Positions 14,765 to 22,514 of a DNA stretch of 22,514 bases are shown piece by piece. The position numbers were made by a program, and so were the translations under genes. Below the pieces are notes generated by a model. The model was not told where the DNA came from. It saw only the letters and a list, made by a program, of their open reading frames with translations, and did no database searches. The DNA comes from Bacillota bacterium. GTDB lineage: Bacteria; Bacillota; Clostridia; Lachnospirales; Lachnospiraceae. The DNA is taken from contig JAEYPA010000030.1 in NCBI GenBank assembly GCA_023411225.1, positions 1 through 22,514 of the forward strand, in the 5' to 3' direction. The number at the start of each line of letters is the position of its first letter. Positions within the stretch are counted from its first letter, which is position 1.

Positions 14765-14792
14765 AATAATAAAAGGGATGCTTATGCATCCC
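14765..14792 (-). terminator. Rho-independent terminator after recN
   Basis: On the minus strand GGGATGC-ATAA-GCATCCC (14775-14792), followed by TTTTATTATT (14765-14774). It begins about 33 nt past the recN stop codon and separates recN from spoIVB. Confidence 0.9.
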
Positions 14793-14825
14793 TAGAATAG
14801 TATGTGTATATGTGTTACTAATAAA

Positions 14826-16505
14826 CTAGTAACATTTAGTTTCATCTGCCAATTCTTTCATTTCTTTAGCATTATTTCTAACATTATCTGTTATCATGGC
14901 TCCACCTAACATTCTAGCCAATTCTTCTACAGACTCTTCCTCGCTTAACATTCTGATCGTGGTGGTTGTCCGAATATTATCCTCTTTCTTTTCAATAATA
15001 TAATGATAATCAGCCATTGCAGCAATCTGAGGCAGATGGGTAATACAAAGAACCTGGTGTTTGCTAGAGATTACAGTCATGCGTTCACTAACTTTCTGTG
15101 CTGTTCTACCACTGATTCCCACATCAATCTCGTCAAAAATTAATGTGTTTACAAAATCCTGATCCGCCAATACAGATTTGATAGCTAACATAATACGAGA
15201 TAGTTCTCCACCGCTAGCAACCTTAGAAAGCGGCTTTAAATCTTCTCCAAGATTGGTTGAGATCAGAAATTCCACATCATCAAATCCAGATTCTGTGTAC
15301 CTGTCCATTTGTTTTATAGATATGGAAAATTGTACATTATCAAAATTCAACTCTTTTAATGCTTCTATAATCTTTCCTTCCAGCTCTTTGGCATATTCAC
15401 TACGATGATTAGATAACTCTGTACTTAGACTGTTTAACTTATTCTCTAGTCTTTCCTTGTCCTCCTTTAGTCTCTCCTGATACTCATCATATGCAATATA
15501 CTTATCTAATTTATTCTTTGTATTACTTAAATAAATTAATACATCCTCTATTGTATTCCCATATTTTGCTTTTAAATTATTGATCAGATTTAATCGATCT
15601 TCAATCTGCATAAATTCCTGACTGTCAAAATTCAGATCAGACATATAATCCTGCATCTCTCTATTAAAATCGTTCATTAGATTATCAATATCTATCAGTT
15701 GCTGTAAATAATTCTCCAAACTCTTATCAAACTCTACAATACGTGACAACATTCGAATACATCGACTAACATTATCACTGATACTGTCATTACCTTCAGA
15801 TGAAATCTCATACATACTACTTAAATTCTCTGATATGGTGTTTGCATTGGATAGTCTTTTGTACTCTGCAGCCAATTCTGCATCTTCTCCAGACTTTAGC
15901 TTAGCACTTTCAATCTCATTAATCTCATATTCTAAAAACGAAATCTCTCGAAGCTTTTGATCCTCGGAAATAGCTGTCTCCTCTAATTCTTTGTTAATAC
16001 GCTGGTATTCTCGATATATACCAGAAATCTCTTGCTTTAAAGGAGATGTCACCTGCTTGGCATACTGATCAATAATACTAAGATGTTTCGATTTATATAA
16101 TAGCGACTGATGCTCGTGCTGTCCATGAATGTCAATTAATAGTTCTGCCACTTGTTTGAGAGTAGCATTCGATACATTCTCTCCATTAATACGATTGGTA
16201 ATTCTCTGATTCGTAATCTTACGACTAATAATTAATTGGGAGTCCTCCGGATAAATCTCTAATTCTTTCAGCTGTTCCATCGTATGTAAATCATCAATCT
16301 GAAAGACAAGTTCCACTAACGCATATTCCGCTCCCTTACGAATAATATCTCGATTCACTTTTCCACCAAGGGCTATATTAATAGAACCTAAAATAATAGA
16401 CTTACCTGCACCTGTCTCGCCAGTTAGGACATTCAAATGATTCTCGAAGCAAATATCAATCTCATCAATAATAGCCAGGTTCTTAACATGCAAATTAACT
16501 AACAA
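14826..16505 (-). CDS. recN: DNA repair protein RecN
   Basis: SMC-like ATPase that acts at double-strand breaks in recombinational repair. The 559 residues show the split ATPase layout: Walker A GETGAGKS at 29-36, a long central coiled-coil region (about 150-360) rich in Glu, Lys and Leu, the signature LSKVASGGELSRIML near 425, and Walker B TLIFDEIDVGISG with Asp458-Glu459, then CITHLPQIAAMAD. The start is a TTG at 16503-16505, supported by GGAGG seven bases upstream; the nearby ATG (16508-16510) is out of frame and hits a stop after three codons. It is first in the recN-spoIVB-spo0A order but has its own terminator. A LexA-like box lies upstream. Confidence 0.96.
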   Translation of the reverse strand: MLVNLHVKNLAIIDEIDICFENHLNVLTGETGAGKSIILGSINIALGGKVNRDIIRKGAEYALVELVFQIDDLHTMEQLKELEIYPEDSQLIISRKITNQRITNRINGENVSNATLKQVAELLIDIHGQHEHQSLLYKSKHLSIIDQYAKQVTSPLKQEISGIYREYQRINKELEETAISEDQKLREISFLEYEINEIESAKLKSGEDAELAAEYKRLSNANTISENLSSMYEISSEGNDSISDNVSRCIRMLSRIVEFDKSLENYLQQLIDIDNLMNDFNREMQDYMSDLNFDSQEFMQIEDRLNLINNLKAKYGNTIEDVLIYLSNTKNKLDKYIAYDEYQERLKEDKERLENKLNSLSTELSNHRSEYAKELEGKIIEALKELNFDNVQFSISIKQMDRYTESGFDDVEFLISTNLGEDLKPLSKVASGGELSRIMLAIKSVLADQDFVNTLIFDEIDVGISGRTAQKVSERMTVISSKHQVLCITHLPQIAAMADYHYIIEKKEDNIRTTTTIRMLSEEESVEELARMLGGAMITDNVRNNAKEMKELADETKCY

Positions 16506-16527
16506 AACATTACCTCCAATTCATCTG

Positions 16528-16541
16528 CAAACGTATGTTCT
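16528..16541 (-). promoter_or_regulatory. LexA (DinR) box-like site upstream of recN
   Basis: On the minus strand AGAACATACGTTTG is a near-dyad that matches the Gram-positive LexA consensus (CGAACRNRYGTTYG type) at about 12 of 14 positions. It lies 23 nt before the TTG start, just downstream of a weak TATAAA -10-like element, a sensible position for a repressor. RecN is an SOS gene in several bacteria, which makes the site plausible but not proven. Confidence 0.45.
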
Positions 16542-16637
16542 ATTTATAGGTTATCATATTTGTTTATAAAAATCAATCTGATTTTCACCATATAGTTCCT
16601 TATAGTTACATCATTTGCAGTAGTTATTACATATTAA

Positions 16638-16669
16638 AATGCCACATCGTACTAATATGATGTGGCATT
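16638..16669 (-). terminator. Terminator after the Ig-like repeat protein gene
   Basis: A perfect 11-bp stem (AATGCCACATC at 16638-16648 with 16659-16669) and a 10-nt loop begin 15 nt past the stop codon, followed on the minus strand by TTAATATG. The U-tract is short, so efficiency is uncertain. Confidence 0.7.
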
Positions 16670-16684
16670 CTCTCCATTTGTATG

Positions 16685-19600
16685 TTATTTTATGTTCTTA
16701 ACTTTTACTTTACATCTGATTTTTCTACCATTCACTATGGCAGTAACATAGGTAGTTCCTTTCTTACGTGCACTTAGCTTACCTGTCCTAGAAACATTTA
16801 CAATATGTTGATTGACAGAATCCCATTGGATGCTCCTACCATTAATTACTCGAAGCTGATAGGTATCATACTGTTCCATCGTTAGACTGGTTCTACTTAG
16901 TCCTACTACAGTAACGGTAGTCGTCGTAGCCTTTCCACTAGAAGATGCTAAGGTAATTGTAGCAGTCCCAGTTCGAAGGGCCTTCATTTTACCTGTTTTA
17001 CTATTAATGGATACAATTCGTGTATCATCACTATACCAGTGAAGCTTATCAGTATTTCTCTTAGGAGCAACATAGCTATTCAATTTGGTATTTTCTCCAA
17101 CAATCATGGTGATATTTTTATTTACAATCGTTAGTGAAGTTATTGGATTTTCTTTTATAACTTCAACTATACATTTTGCAGATTTCCCTGATCCATCCCT
17201 TGTAGTAGCGGTAATGATACATCTTCCGACATCTACAGCAACTACTTTACCAACAGAATCTACATAAGCAACTTTTTCGTCAGAGGAAGTCCATTTTATT
17301 GACTTTAAAGTAGCATTGGTTGGTTTCACTGTGGCTTTTAATTTAAGGCTATCTCCTTTAATAATCTGTGCACTGGCTTTATTAAGTTGAATACTTGTAA
17401 CTTGACGAATAACTCGTACACGGCAGGTAGCACTTACTCCTGAGCCATCTTGTGCAGTAACGGTAATTGTCGCATACCCTTGTTTAATACCTTTAATTTC
17501 TCCTTTTTGCGTAACCTTTACAATTTTACTATTAGAGGATTTCCATTTCACTTTGGTATTGGTTGCAAAGTTACTTTTAACGGTAGCTTTTAAAGTATAG
17601 GTTTTATTTATCCCAATTACATAGGTAGATTTGTTTAAGCTTATACTAGAAGTCTTTTCCTCTACCACTAATAAGCAATACCTAGTAAGCCCAGTATCAT
17701 TGGAGGTACAGCTAATCAATACATAGCCTCCGTTAACTCCTCGTACAACACCACTACTGGTCACTGTAGCAACCCTTGTATTAGCACTACGATAGGTAAC
17801 TCCTTTGTTATATGCATTATTAGGAGTTATGATTGGTTTTAAGGCAAATGTAGTTCCCTTGGCTATCTTCTTTTCTGAATAATTAAGTTGCATGCCAGTA
17901 ACATGCTGGATAATGGTAACTCGTAAAGTGGCTTGCAAACCATTGGAGGTTGCTACTCTTACATCTACATTAACCTTACCATATACTCCTGCAGATACTG
18001 CTGTAGCATTACCATTATCGTCTATTGTCAAATAATCGTCATTAGAAGAACTAAAGGTCAATGTCTTATCTGTTACATTTAATGGAACCAAGGTGGTGGA
18101 TAGTGCCTTCTTTTCTCCTACTTTCATAGTAATGGATTTATCTGGGAATGATATTCCGGTTGGAGGTTGACTAACTTCTACCGTACATGTAGCAAACTTT
18201 CCGCTTGTGGTAGTTACTGTTATGATTGCTCTACCAGGCCCTACCGCTTTCAAAGAAGGAATTTCATCATTTCCACTCACCTGTACCACTGCATCGTTAT
18301 TGGTTTTCCAAGTAAGCACCTTATCTTTGGGCCAAATATAATCCGAAGGAGAACAGATGGCCTTTAGATTTATTTCATCACCTGTATTCACCTTAACACT
18401 TGTTTTACTTAAAGTAACTTTTTCATATTGCTGATATACATTAATTCGACAACTTGCAGATACAAAGGAATTATCCGTGAGATAGTATTTTGCTGTTATG
18501 TAGGAGTAACCGGCACTCTTATATGTAACCAGTCCATTTTCCACAGTTGCAACAGTTTTATTCGTACTATCCCACTCCACCCTAGGATTAGTAGGAGCCT
18601 TTGGTTTGTAAATCAGCTCTAAATTAAGTTTATTTACATTCAAATTATTTTTATCTAATACTACATCATAGTCTGACTCTTCAAATTCGACAGTAGTCTT
18701 CTCTACAACTGTTATGACACACACTGCCAAAGGTTTTGCATCGGATTTATCATTTAAATCCATTAAAGCTATGGTAGTCTGTCCCTTACGAATACCAAGT
18801 ATACTGACGGATTTGTAGTTGGTATCATCATTGTTGATGATCTGAATTGGAGATTTTGTTACATCGTTAGTTATGTCCACCCATTTTACATTAATATCAC
18901 TTTCTGGATTAGCATCTGCAGAATAGGTAGCACTTAAAGTAAATTGTTCATCCACCATAATCTCTTTTTCCGTCACACTTAATTTGGCACTTATTTTCTT
19001 CCAAACGACAACATTGCATGTTAATTTACGTATTATACCATTATCATAAGTAATTAGACAATCAACAGTCGTTGTACCATCTTTCACACCTGTAATATCT
19101 GTGGTTCTTGGAGTGTTAGAATATACCGTTGCTATGCTTGTATCATTGGATCTAAATTCATATTGATAAACGGTCCCATAGTCACTTGGTTCGTATCCAT
19201 AATCGTTAATGGTGATTCTCTCTGTGGCACCTTTCATAATTCGAACAGTTTTATCGGGAACTGTATATGGTCGAACTTTTACAAACACTGTCAAAATGCC
19301 ATCTTCAAATAAATCTTCATCTAGTGGAAGTTGGGAATCTCCTTTTTTCTGAAATTGTATCATAGCAATTCCTTGCTTGTTAAAAGTAATGATTCCCTTT
19401 TCTTTGCTGTAATCACAGTTATCAACAGTTATATCGAAGTCATTGGCCACATTAAATATGTTACTGACTTTATACAAATCCCATACATCGTTTACCTGAA
19501 TATAATCTAACATAGACAGGACATTTACTTTTACATATTCTGTGATACGTGCCTTACTCGGTGTATACTCTGTCCCTATTACATTAATTTTTTCTCTATC

Positions 19601-20650
19601 GCGTTCGGTCCCCCCTTCATAAAGAGGATACACTTCGACTATATAATTACCGGATTTACAATTAATCTTAGTAGATCCATCCACCTTACTTGGAGTTATT
19701 GTAACCCGAGGTGAAGTTAATCCGGAAAAAGTATCAACTAAAATGTTATTATTACTTGCATCCCTAACAATCCATGCAAACTCAGAAGCTGTTCGAGGTT
19801 CAATCTCTTCATCTGTTGGGGACGAACCTGAACCATCATAATCTGATATATTGGTTTGAAGAGTCGTAGGATTAGACACATTAATAGTACCTTTTGGCAC
19901 TCCATAGGCATCTTTAAACTTTGGTTTAACAACAACATAGATATAATCTGATTGGAGAACCGTATTCTCATGCTCTAAATCATAGGTCTGGGCAAGAATC
20001 TTAGCAATACCTGGCTGAATACCAATTACTTTACCAGAACTATCAATTTGTGCAATGTTTTTATCACGAGAAGTCCAGCTGAGGTCTTGTGCTTGTGCCT
20101 CACCAATTTTTAATCCCAGGTTAAATTCTTCTCCCACATCAATAACTAAGCTTCCGCAGTCATCTTTATCTTCATCAAAAAGGTGAATGATCTTACCTTG
20201 ATTTCCGGGAACATTTATATAATCATTAATCGCAAGAACTACAGTGAAAATACATTCCGCAGAAAAGATTTCATAAGTATCGCCTTTCGGCCGTTTTATT
20301 TCAGCCCAAACCTTAACAGTACCTGGTTTTTTGGCCTCTAAAGTGACTGAAGTACGTGAACCTATGTTCTCTTTGATATTCAAAATAGTTGCATCTTCTA
20401 CATGCCAAGTGATTTGATCATTATCATAGATACCAGAGTCACTATTCAAATGGATAACCATGTTAGATTTTTCAATGGCATATTCTGTAATTTTAACTTT
20501 ATCATTATTGTTAGCAGAATTAATATAATAAAAATAGAATTCTTGTGTATCTGCTTTAACTGCGTTGTGAATAAAAATGGCACTGCAAATACTCAAGGCT
20601 ATGCTTAACACTATTACTAATTTCAAACGTCTCCTTATAAATTTTCTCAT
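16685..20650 (-). CDS. Large secreted protein with tandem bacterial Ig-like (Big_2-type) domains
   Basis: No specific function is recognised. The 1321 residues begin with a classic signal peptide (MRKFIRRRLK, a hydrophobic run to about 30, then VKA for cleavage after residue 33). From about 553 to the end there are nine modules of 69-100 residues, starting near 553, 653, 745, 831, 918, 1001, 1085, 1170 and 1253. Each follows the Big_2 pattern: a short strand such as TSIQLN, W-SS-- with VATV or similar, -G-V-----G---IT, and a final CRV-V-type strand. Similar but more diverged modules cover about 35-250 and 461-552. No LPXTG motif, SLH domain, choline-binding repeat, C-terminal membrane helix or enzyme domain is visible, so attachment is unknown. 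An AGAGGAGG site precedes the ATG. It is divergent from dpaA and upstream of recN. Domain type is fairly sure; role is open. Confidence 0.9.
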   Translation of the reverse strand: MRKFIRRRLKLVIVLSIALSICSAIFIHNAVKADTQEFYFYYINSANNNDKVKITEYAIEKSNMVIHLNSDSGIYDNDQITWHVEDATILNIKENIGSRTSVTLEAKKPGTVKVWAEIKRPKGDTYEIFSAECIFTVVLAINDYINVPGNQGKIIHLFDEDKDDCGSLVIDVGEEFNLGLKIGEAQAQDLSWTSRDKNIAQIDSSGKVIGIQPGIAKILAQTYDLEHENTVLQSDYIYVVVKPKFKDAYGVPKGTINVSNPTTLQTNISDYDGSGSSPTDEEIEPRTASEFAWIVRDASNNNILVDTFSGLTSPRVTITPSKVDGSTKINCKSGNYIVEVYPLYEGGTERDREKINVIGTEYTPSKARITEYVKVNVLSMLDYIQVNDVWDLYKVSNIFNVANDFDITVDNCDYSKEKGIITFNKQGIAMIQFQKKGDSQLPLDEDLFEDGILTVFVKVRPYTVPDKTVRIMKGATERITINDYGYEPSDYGTVYQYEFRSNDTSIATVYSNTPRTTDITGVKDGTTTVDCLITYDNGIIRKLTCNVVVWKKISAKLSVTEKEIMVDEQFTLSATYSADANPESDINVKWVDITNDVTKSPIQIINNDDTNYKSVSILGIRKGQTTIALMDLNDKSDAKPLAVCVITVVEKTTVEFEESDYDVVLDKNNLNVNKLNLELIYKPKAPTNPRVEWDSTNKTVATVENGLVTYKSAGYSYITAKYYLTDNSFVSASCRINVYQQYEKVTLSKTSVKVNTGDEINLKAICSPSDYIWPKDKVLTWKTNNDAVVQVSGNDEIPSLKAVGPGRAIITVTTTSGKFATCTVEVSQPPTGISFPDKSITMKVGEKKALSTTLVPLNVTDKTLTFSSSNDDYLTIDDNGNATAVSAGVYGKVNVDVRVATSNGLQATLRVTIIQHVTGMQLNYSEKKIAKGTTFALKPIITPNNAYNKGVTYRSANTRVATVTSSGVVRGVNGGYVLISCTSNDTGLTRYCLLVVEEKTSSISLNKSTYVIGINKTYTLKATVKSNFATNTKVKWKSSNSKIVKVTQKGEIKGIKQGYATITVTAQDGSGVSATCRVRVIRQVTSIQLNKASAQIIKGDSLKLKATVKPTNATLKSIKWTSSDEKVAYVDSVGKVVAVDVGRCIITATTRDGSGKSAKCIVEVIKENPITSLTIVNKNITMIVGENTKLNSYVAPKRNTDKLHWYSDDTRIVSINSKTGKMKALRTGTATITLASSSGKATTTTVTVVGLSRTSLTMEQYDTYQLRVINGRSIQWDSVNQHIVNVSRTGKLSARKKGTTYVTAIVNGRKIRCKVKVKNIK

Positions 20651-20888
20651 AAAATCCTCCTCTATATCATCAACAGTTATAACACCATATACATAATTTG
20701 TTTATATTTGTTTGTATTTCTTTTAATATATCGAACAATTAGGTGGAACAAATAAGGGTTTTCTATCATTTTTTTTGTGACAATATTATGTCAATATCAC
20801 TATATCTAGTATTGGAATCTCTATGTATTATATCTGAATTAGTAACTTCCCTAATTTCTTTACATATAGTATAGAAAGGAGGTGCCAT
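20651..20888. other. Divergent intergenic region between the Ig-like protein gene and dpaA
   Basis: This AT-rich 238-nt region must hold promoters for both directions. On the minus strand TTGTTC, a 17-nt spacer and TATTAA form a weak vegetative-type candidate for the Ig-like protein gene. In the middle, TGACA-ATATTA-TGTCA (20778-20793) is a short dyad. On the plus strand a SigK-like motif lies just before dpaA. Confidence 0.5.
20843..20871 (+). promoter_or_regulatory. SigK-like promoter motif upstream of dpaA
   Basis: CATATAGTA (20863-20871) fits the mother-cell SigK -10 pattern CATAnnnTA, with TAAC (20843-20846) 16 nt upstream as the short -35. In Bacillus the homologous spoVF operon is transcribed by SigK. 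The motif is very close to the gene: transcription would start at about 20878, on the GGAGG site itself, leaving a leader of about 11 nt. Confidence 0.45.
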
Positions 20889-21779
20889 ATGTCATTTTCA
20901 TATGATTTTGCTGTCATTGGCGGAGATAACCGACAATTATTTTTGGCTGACCTTCTGACAAAGGAAAATGTCAAGGTCTGTTACTATGGGTTGAGCCCCT
21001 GTAGTCTCCCAAGCAAATATATACCATGCTTTATGAATGAGACTATCACTGCCTCTTCATCCTTACAGGAAGCCCTGGAAAATTCTAAATATATTATAGG
21101 ACCTACTCCTTTTTGCAAGGATAAGATCTATATAACTTCTTTTTCTACCCTTGGCATACTGGCAGATGAGTTTCTCTCTTTTTGCTCCCCAGAGCAAACG
21201 ATATATGCTGGTGCTATTCCAAAGCATATTATGGAACTTGGTAAGAAAAACAAGCTAAAAATAAAAGATATTATGGAATGGGAGCATGTAGCCATGCTAA
21301 ATGGTGTTGCCACTGCTGAAGGAGCCATCTGTGAAGCAATCCGTAACAGTGTGATTAACCTTCAGGGAAGCAAGGTTTTAATACTTGGGTTTGGAAAATG
21401 TGGTCAAATTATAGCAAAGAAGTTGGCTGCATTAGATGCAAATGTTTCTGTCTCCGTAAGAAAATATGATGTGCTATCCATGGCGTTAGCTTATGGCTAT
21501 CATGGATTTTTATTAGATGAATTAAAAGATTATGTTTCTGAGTTTGATTTTATATTTAATACTATTCCGGCTATGATTTTGGGGAAAAATATGCTGATAA
21601 AGACAAAAAAGGATACCGCCATCATTGATATAGCTTCAAGTCCTGGTGGGGTGGATTACAATTATGCGGGAGACCACTGTTATAATGCAGGTTTATATCT
21701 TGGGCTTCCAGGAATTATGTCTCCAAAATCCTCTGCCAAAATACAACTAGATGCTATATTAAATGATTGTATGAAATAG
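20889..21779 (+). CDS. dpaA: Dipicolinate synthase subunit A (SpoVFA)
   Basis: With DpaB it forms dipicolinate synthase, which makes dipicolinic acid from the dihydrodipicolinate pathway intermediate in the mother cell; the product fills the spore core with Ca2+ and gives heat resistance. The 296 residues begin with an N-terminal domain (FAVIGGDNRQLFLADLL at 7-23) and contain a Rossmann NAD(P)-binding motif KVLILGFGKCGQIIAKKL at 162-179, then FNTIPA and a C-terminal ASSPGGVDY and LPGIMSPKSSA. The ATG has a GGAGG site six bases upstream. dpaB follows after 10 nt, so the two are one operon. The pair runs opposite to the rest of the window, fitting a separate late-sporulation unit. Confidence 0.95.
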   Translation: MSFSYDFAVIGGDNRQLFLADLLTKENVKVCYYGLSPCSLPSKYIPCFMNETITASSSLQEALENSKYIIGPTPFCKDKIYITSFSTLGILADEFLSFCSPEQTIYAGAIPKHIMELGKKNKLKIKDIMEWEHVAMLNGVATAEGAICEAIRNSVINLQGSKVLILGFGKCGQIIAKKLAALDANVSVSVRKYDVLSMALAYGYHGFLLDELKDYVSEFDFIFNTIPAMILGKNMLIKTKKDTAIIDIASSPGGVDYNYAGDHCYNAGLYLGLPGIMSPKSSAKIQLDAILNDCMK

Positions 21780-21789
21780 AGGATGTGAA

Positions 21790-22377
21790 ATGATGCAACT
21801 AGAAGGAACCACTATTGGATTTGCGTTAACTGGTTCTTTTTGCACCTATAAAGCTGTTTTTGAACAAATGGAAATGTTAGTAAAAGAAGGTGCTAAGGTC
21901 TATCCTATTTTTTCAAAATCTGCCCAGACGTTTGACACTAGATTTGGTAAGGCAGCTGATTTTATGAAGCGTGCAAAAGACATTACCGGCAACGATCCTA
22001 TTAAGACAATCCCAGAGGCAGAGCCTATTGGGCCCAAAGCCTATCTGGATATATTGCTAATTGCTCCATGCACTGGCAATACAGCTGCAAAATTGGCCAA
22101 TGGTATTACAGATTCCCCTGTACTCATGGCTGCTAAGGCACATATTCGTAATAATAAGCCATTGGTGCTGGCCATTGCCACTAACGATGGCTTAGGAATG
22201 AATTTTAAGAACATTGGAGTACTGCTCAATATCAAAAACTTATTTGTAGTACCATTTGGGCAGGATGACTGTATAAAGAAACCAAATTCTTTAATTGCCC
22301 ATATGGATTTAATCCCTTCTACTGTTGCACTGGCATTGGAAGGAAAACAGCTACAACCGGTTCTGTTGGAATATTAA
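21790..22377 (+). CDS. dpaB: Dipicolinate synthase subunit B (SpoVFB)
   Basis: Second subunit of dipicolinate synthase, a member of the flavoprotein (HFCD-like) fold family. The 195 residues open with TTIGFALTGSFCTYKAVF, the nucleotide or flavin-binding loop of the family, followed by LVKEGAKVYPIFS, DILLIAPCTGNTAAKLANGI (the PCTGNT motif typical of this fold), and KPLVLAIATNDGLG. The first ATG (21790) is preferred over the adjacent second one because GAGG lies seven bases upstream, overlapping the dpaA stop codon region. The 10-nt spacing from dpaA shows tight coupling. A terminator follows 40 nt later. Confidence 0.95.
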   Translation: MMQLEGTTIGFALTGSFCTYKAVFEQMEMLVKEGAKVYPIFSKSAQTFDTRFGKAADFMKRAKDITGNDPIKTIPEAEPIGPKAYLDILLIAPCTGNTAAKLANGITDSPVLMAAKAHIRNNKPLVLAIATNDGLGMNFKNIGVLLNIKNLFVVPFGQDDCIKKPNSLIAHMDLIPSTVALALEGKQLQPVLLEY

Positions 22378-22417
22378 TGAGTGTTTGATAAAGGAATTTG
22401 TTACTAGATTACCATGT

Positions 22418-22463
22418 AAAAAAGGCGGTTCTTTTGTCATATGAAGTCAGGGCCGCTTTTTTT
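22418..22463 (+). terminator. Rho-independent terminator after dpaB
   Basis: AAAAAAGGCGG (22418-22428) pairs with CCGCTTTTTTT (22453-22463) through an 11-bp stem with one G-U pair, and the U-run serves as the tail. It ends the dpaAB operon. The last 50 nt of the window show no feature I can support. Confidence 0.85.
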
Positions 22464-22514
22464 ATTACTACTGTACCATTATTGGGAAGCGCATAATAAC
22501 TTAAAATTATAGTG

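Noticed and set aside
1..22514. CRISPR array, insertion sequence, prophage or integrative element
   Set aside because: No regularly spaced repeats, transposase or integrase genes, or terminal repeats were found; gene order is that of a conserved chromosome.

Overview
The window looks like chromosomal DNA from a low-GC, endospore-forming anaerobic Firmicute, most likely a Lachnospiraceae-type clostridium. The reasons are the AT-rich sequence, strong GGAGG ribosome binding sites, a clostridial tmRNA tag, the recN-spoIVB-spo0A sporulation block and dipicolinate synthase genes. The species is inferred from gene content and protein character, not proven. No mobile element, CRISPR array, rRNA or tRNA gene was found, and no gene looks broken.

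Layout, right to left along the minus strand, which carries 13 of the 15 protein genes. A very large secreted Ig-like repeat protein (16685-20650) is followed by recN, spoIVB and spo0A (14826 down to 12087), then glgA (glycogen synthase) and a Na+/phosphate symporter with a PhoU-like tail. Next comes the lower-glycolysis cluster gap-pgk-tpiA-gpmI (8288 down to 3501), then secG, rnr (RNase R), smpB and the 5' part of ssrA (tmRNA), which runs off the left edge. At the right end, dpaA-dpaB (spoVFA/spoVFB, 20889-22377) is transcribed in the opposite direction, divergently from the Ig-like protein gene, and ends in a clear terminator.

How the genes fit together: gap, pgk, tpiA and gpmI encode four of the enzymes linking triose phosphate to 2-phosphoglycerate. 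smpB, ssrA and rnr form the ribosome-rescue module: tmRNA tags stalled products, SmpB loads tmRNA, and RNase R degrades the defective mRNA. spo0A (master regulator), spoIVB (forespore signalling protease) and dpaAB (spore dipicolinic acid) cover the start, middle and late stages of sporulation. glgA may belong to the reserve polysaccharide pathway linked to sporulation in clostridia.

Most of the window is conserved housekeeping and sporulation DNA, and I see no clearly new biological system. The parts worth a second look are the uncharacterised 1321-residue Ig-like protein divergent from dpaAB, a 14-bp tandem repeat at the predicted transcription start of spo0A, palindromic elements over the gap promoter, a large terminator-like hairpin with duplicated 12-mers between gap and pgk, an inverted repeat over the secG promoter, and a SigK-like promoter placed unusually close to dpaA. 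Three start codons were reassigned or supported from ribosome binding sites: Na/Pi symporter, spoIVB and recN.
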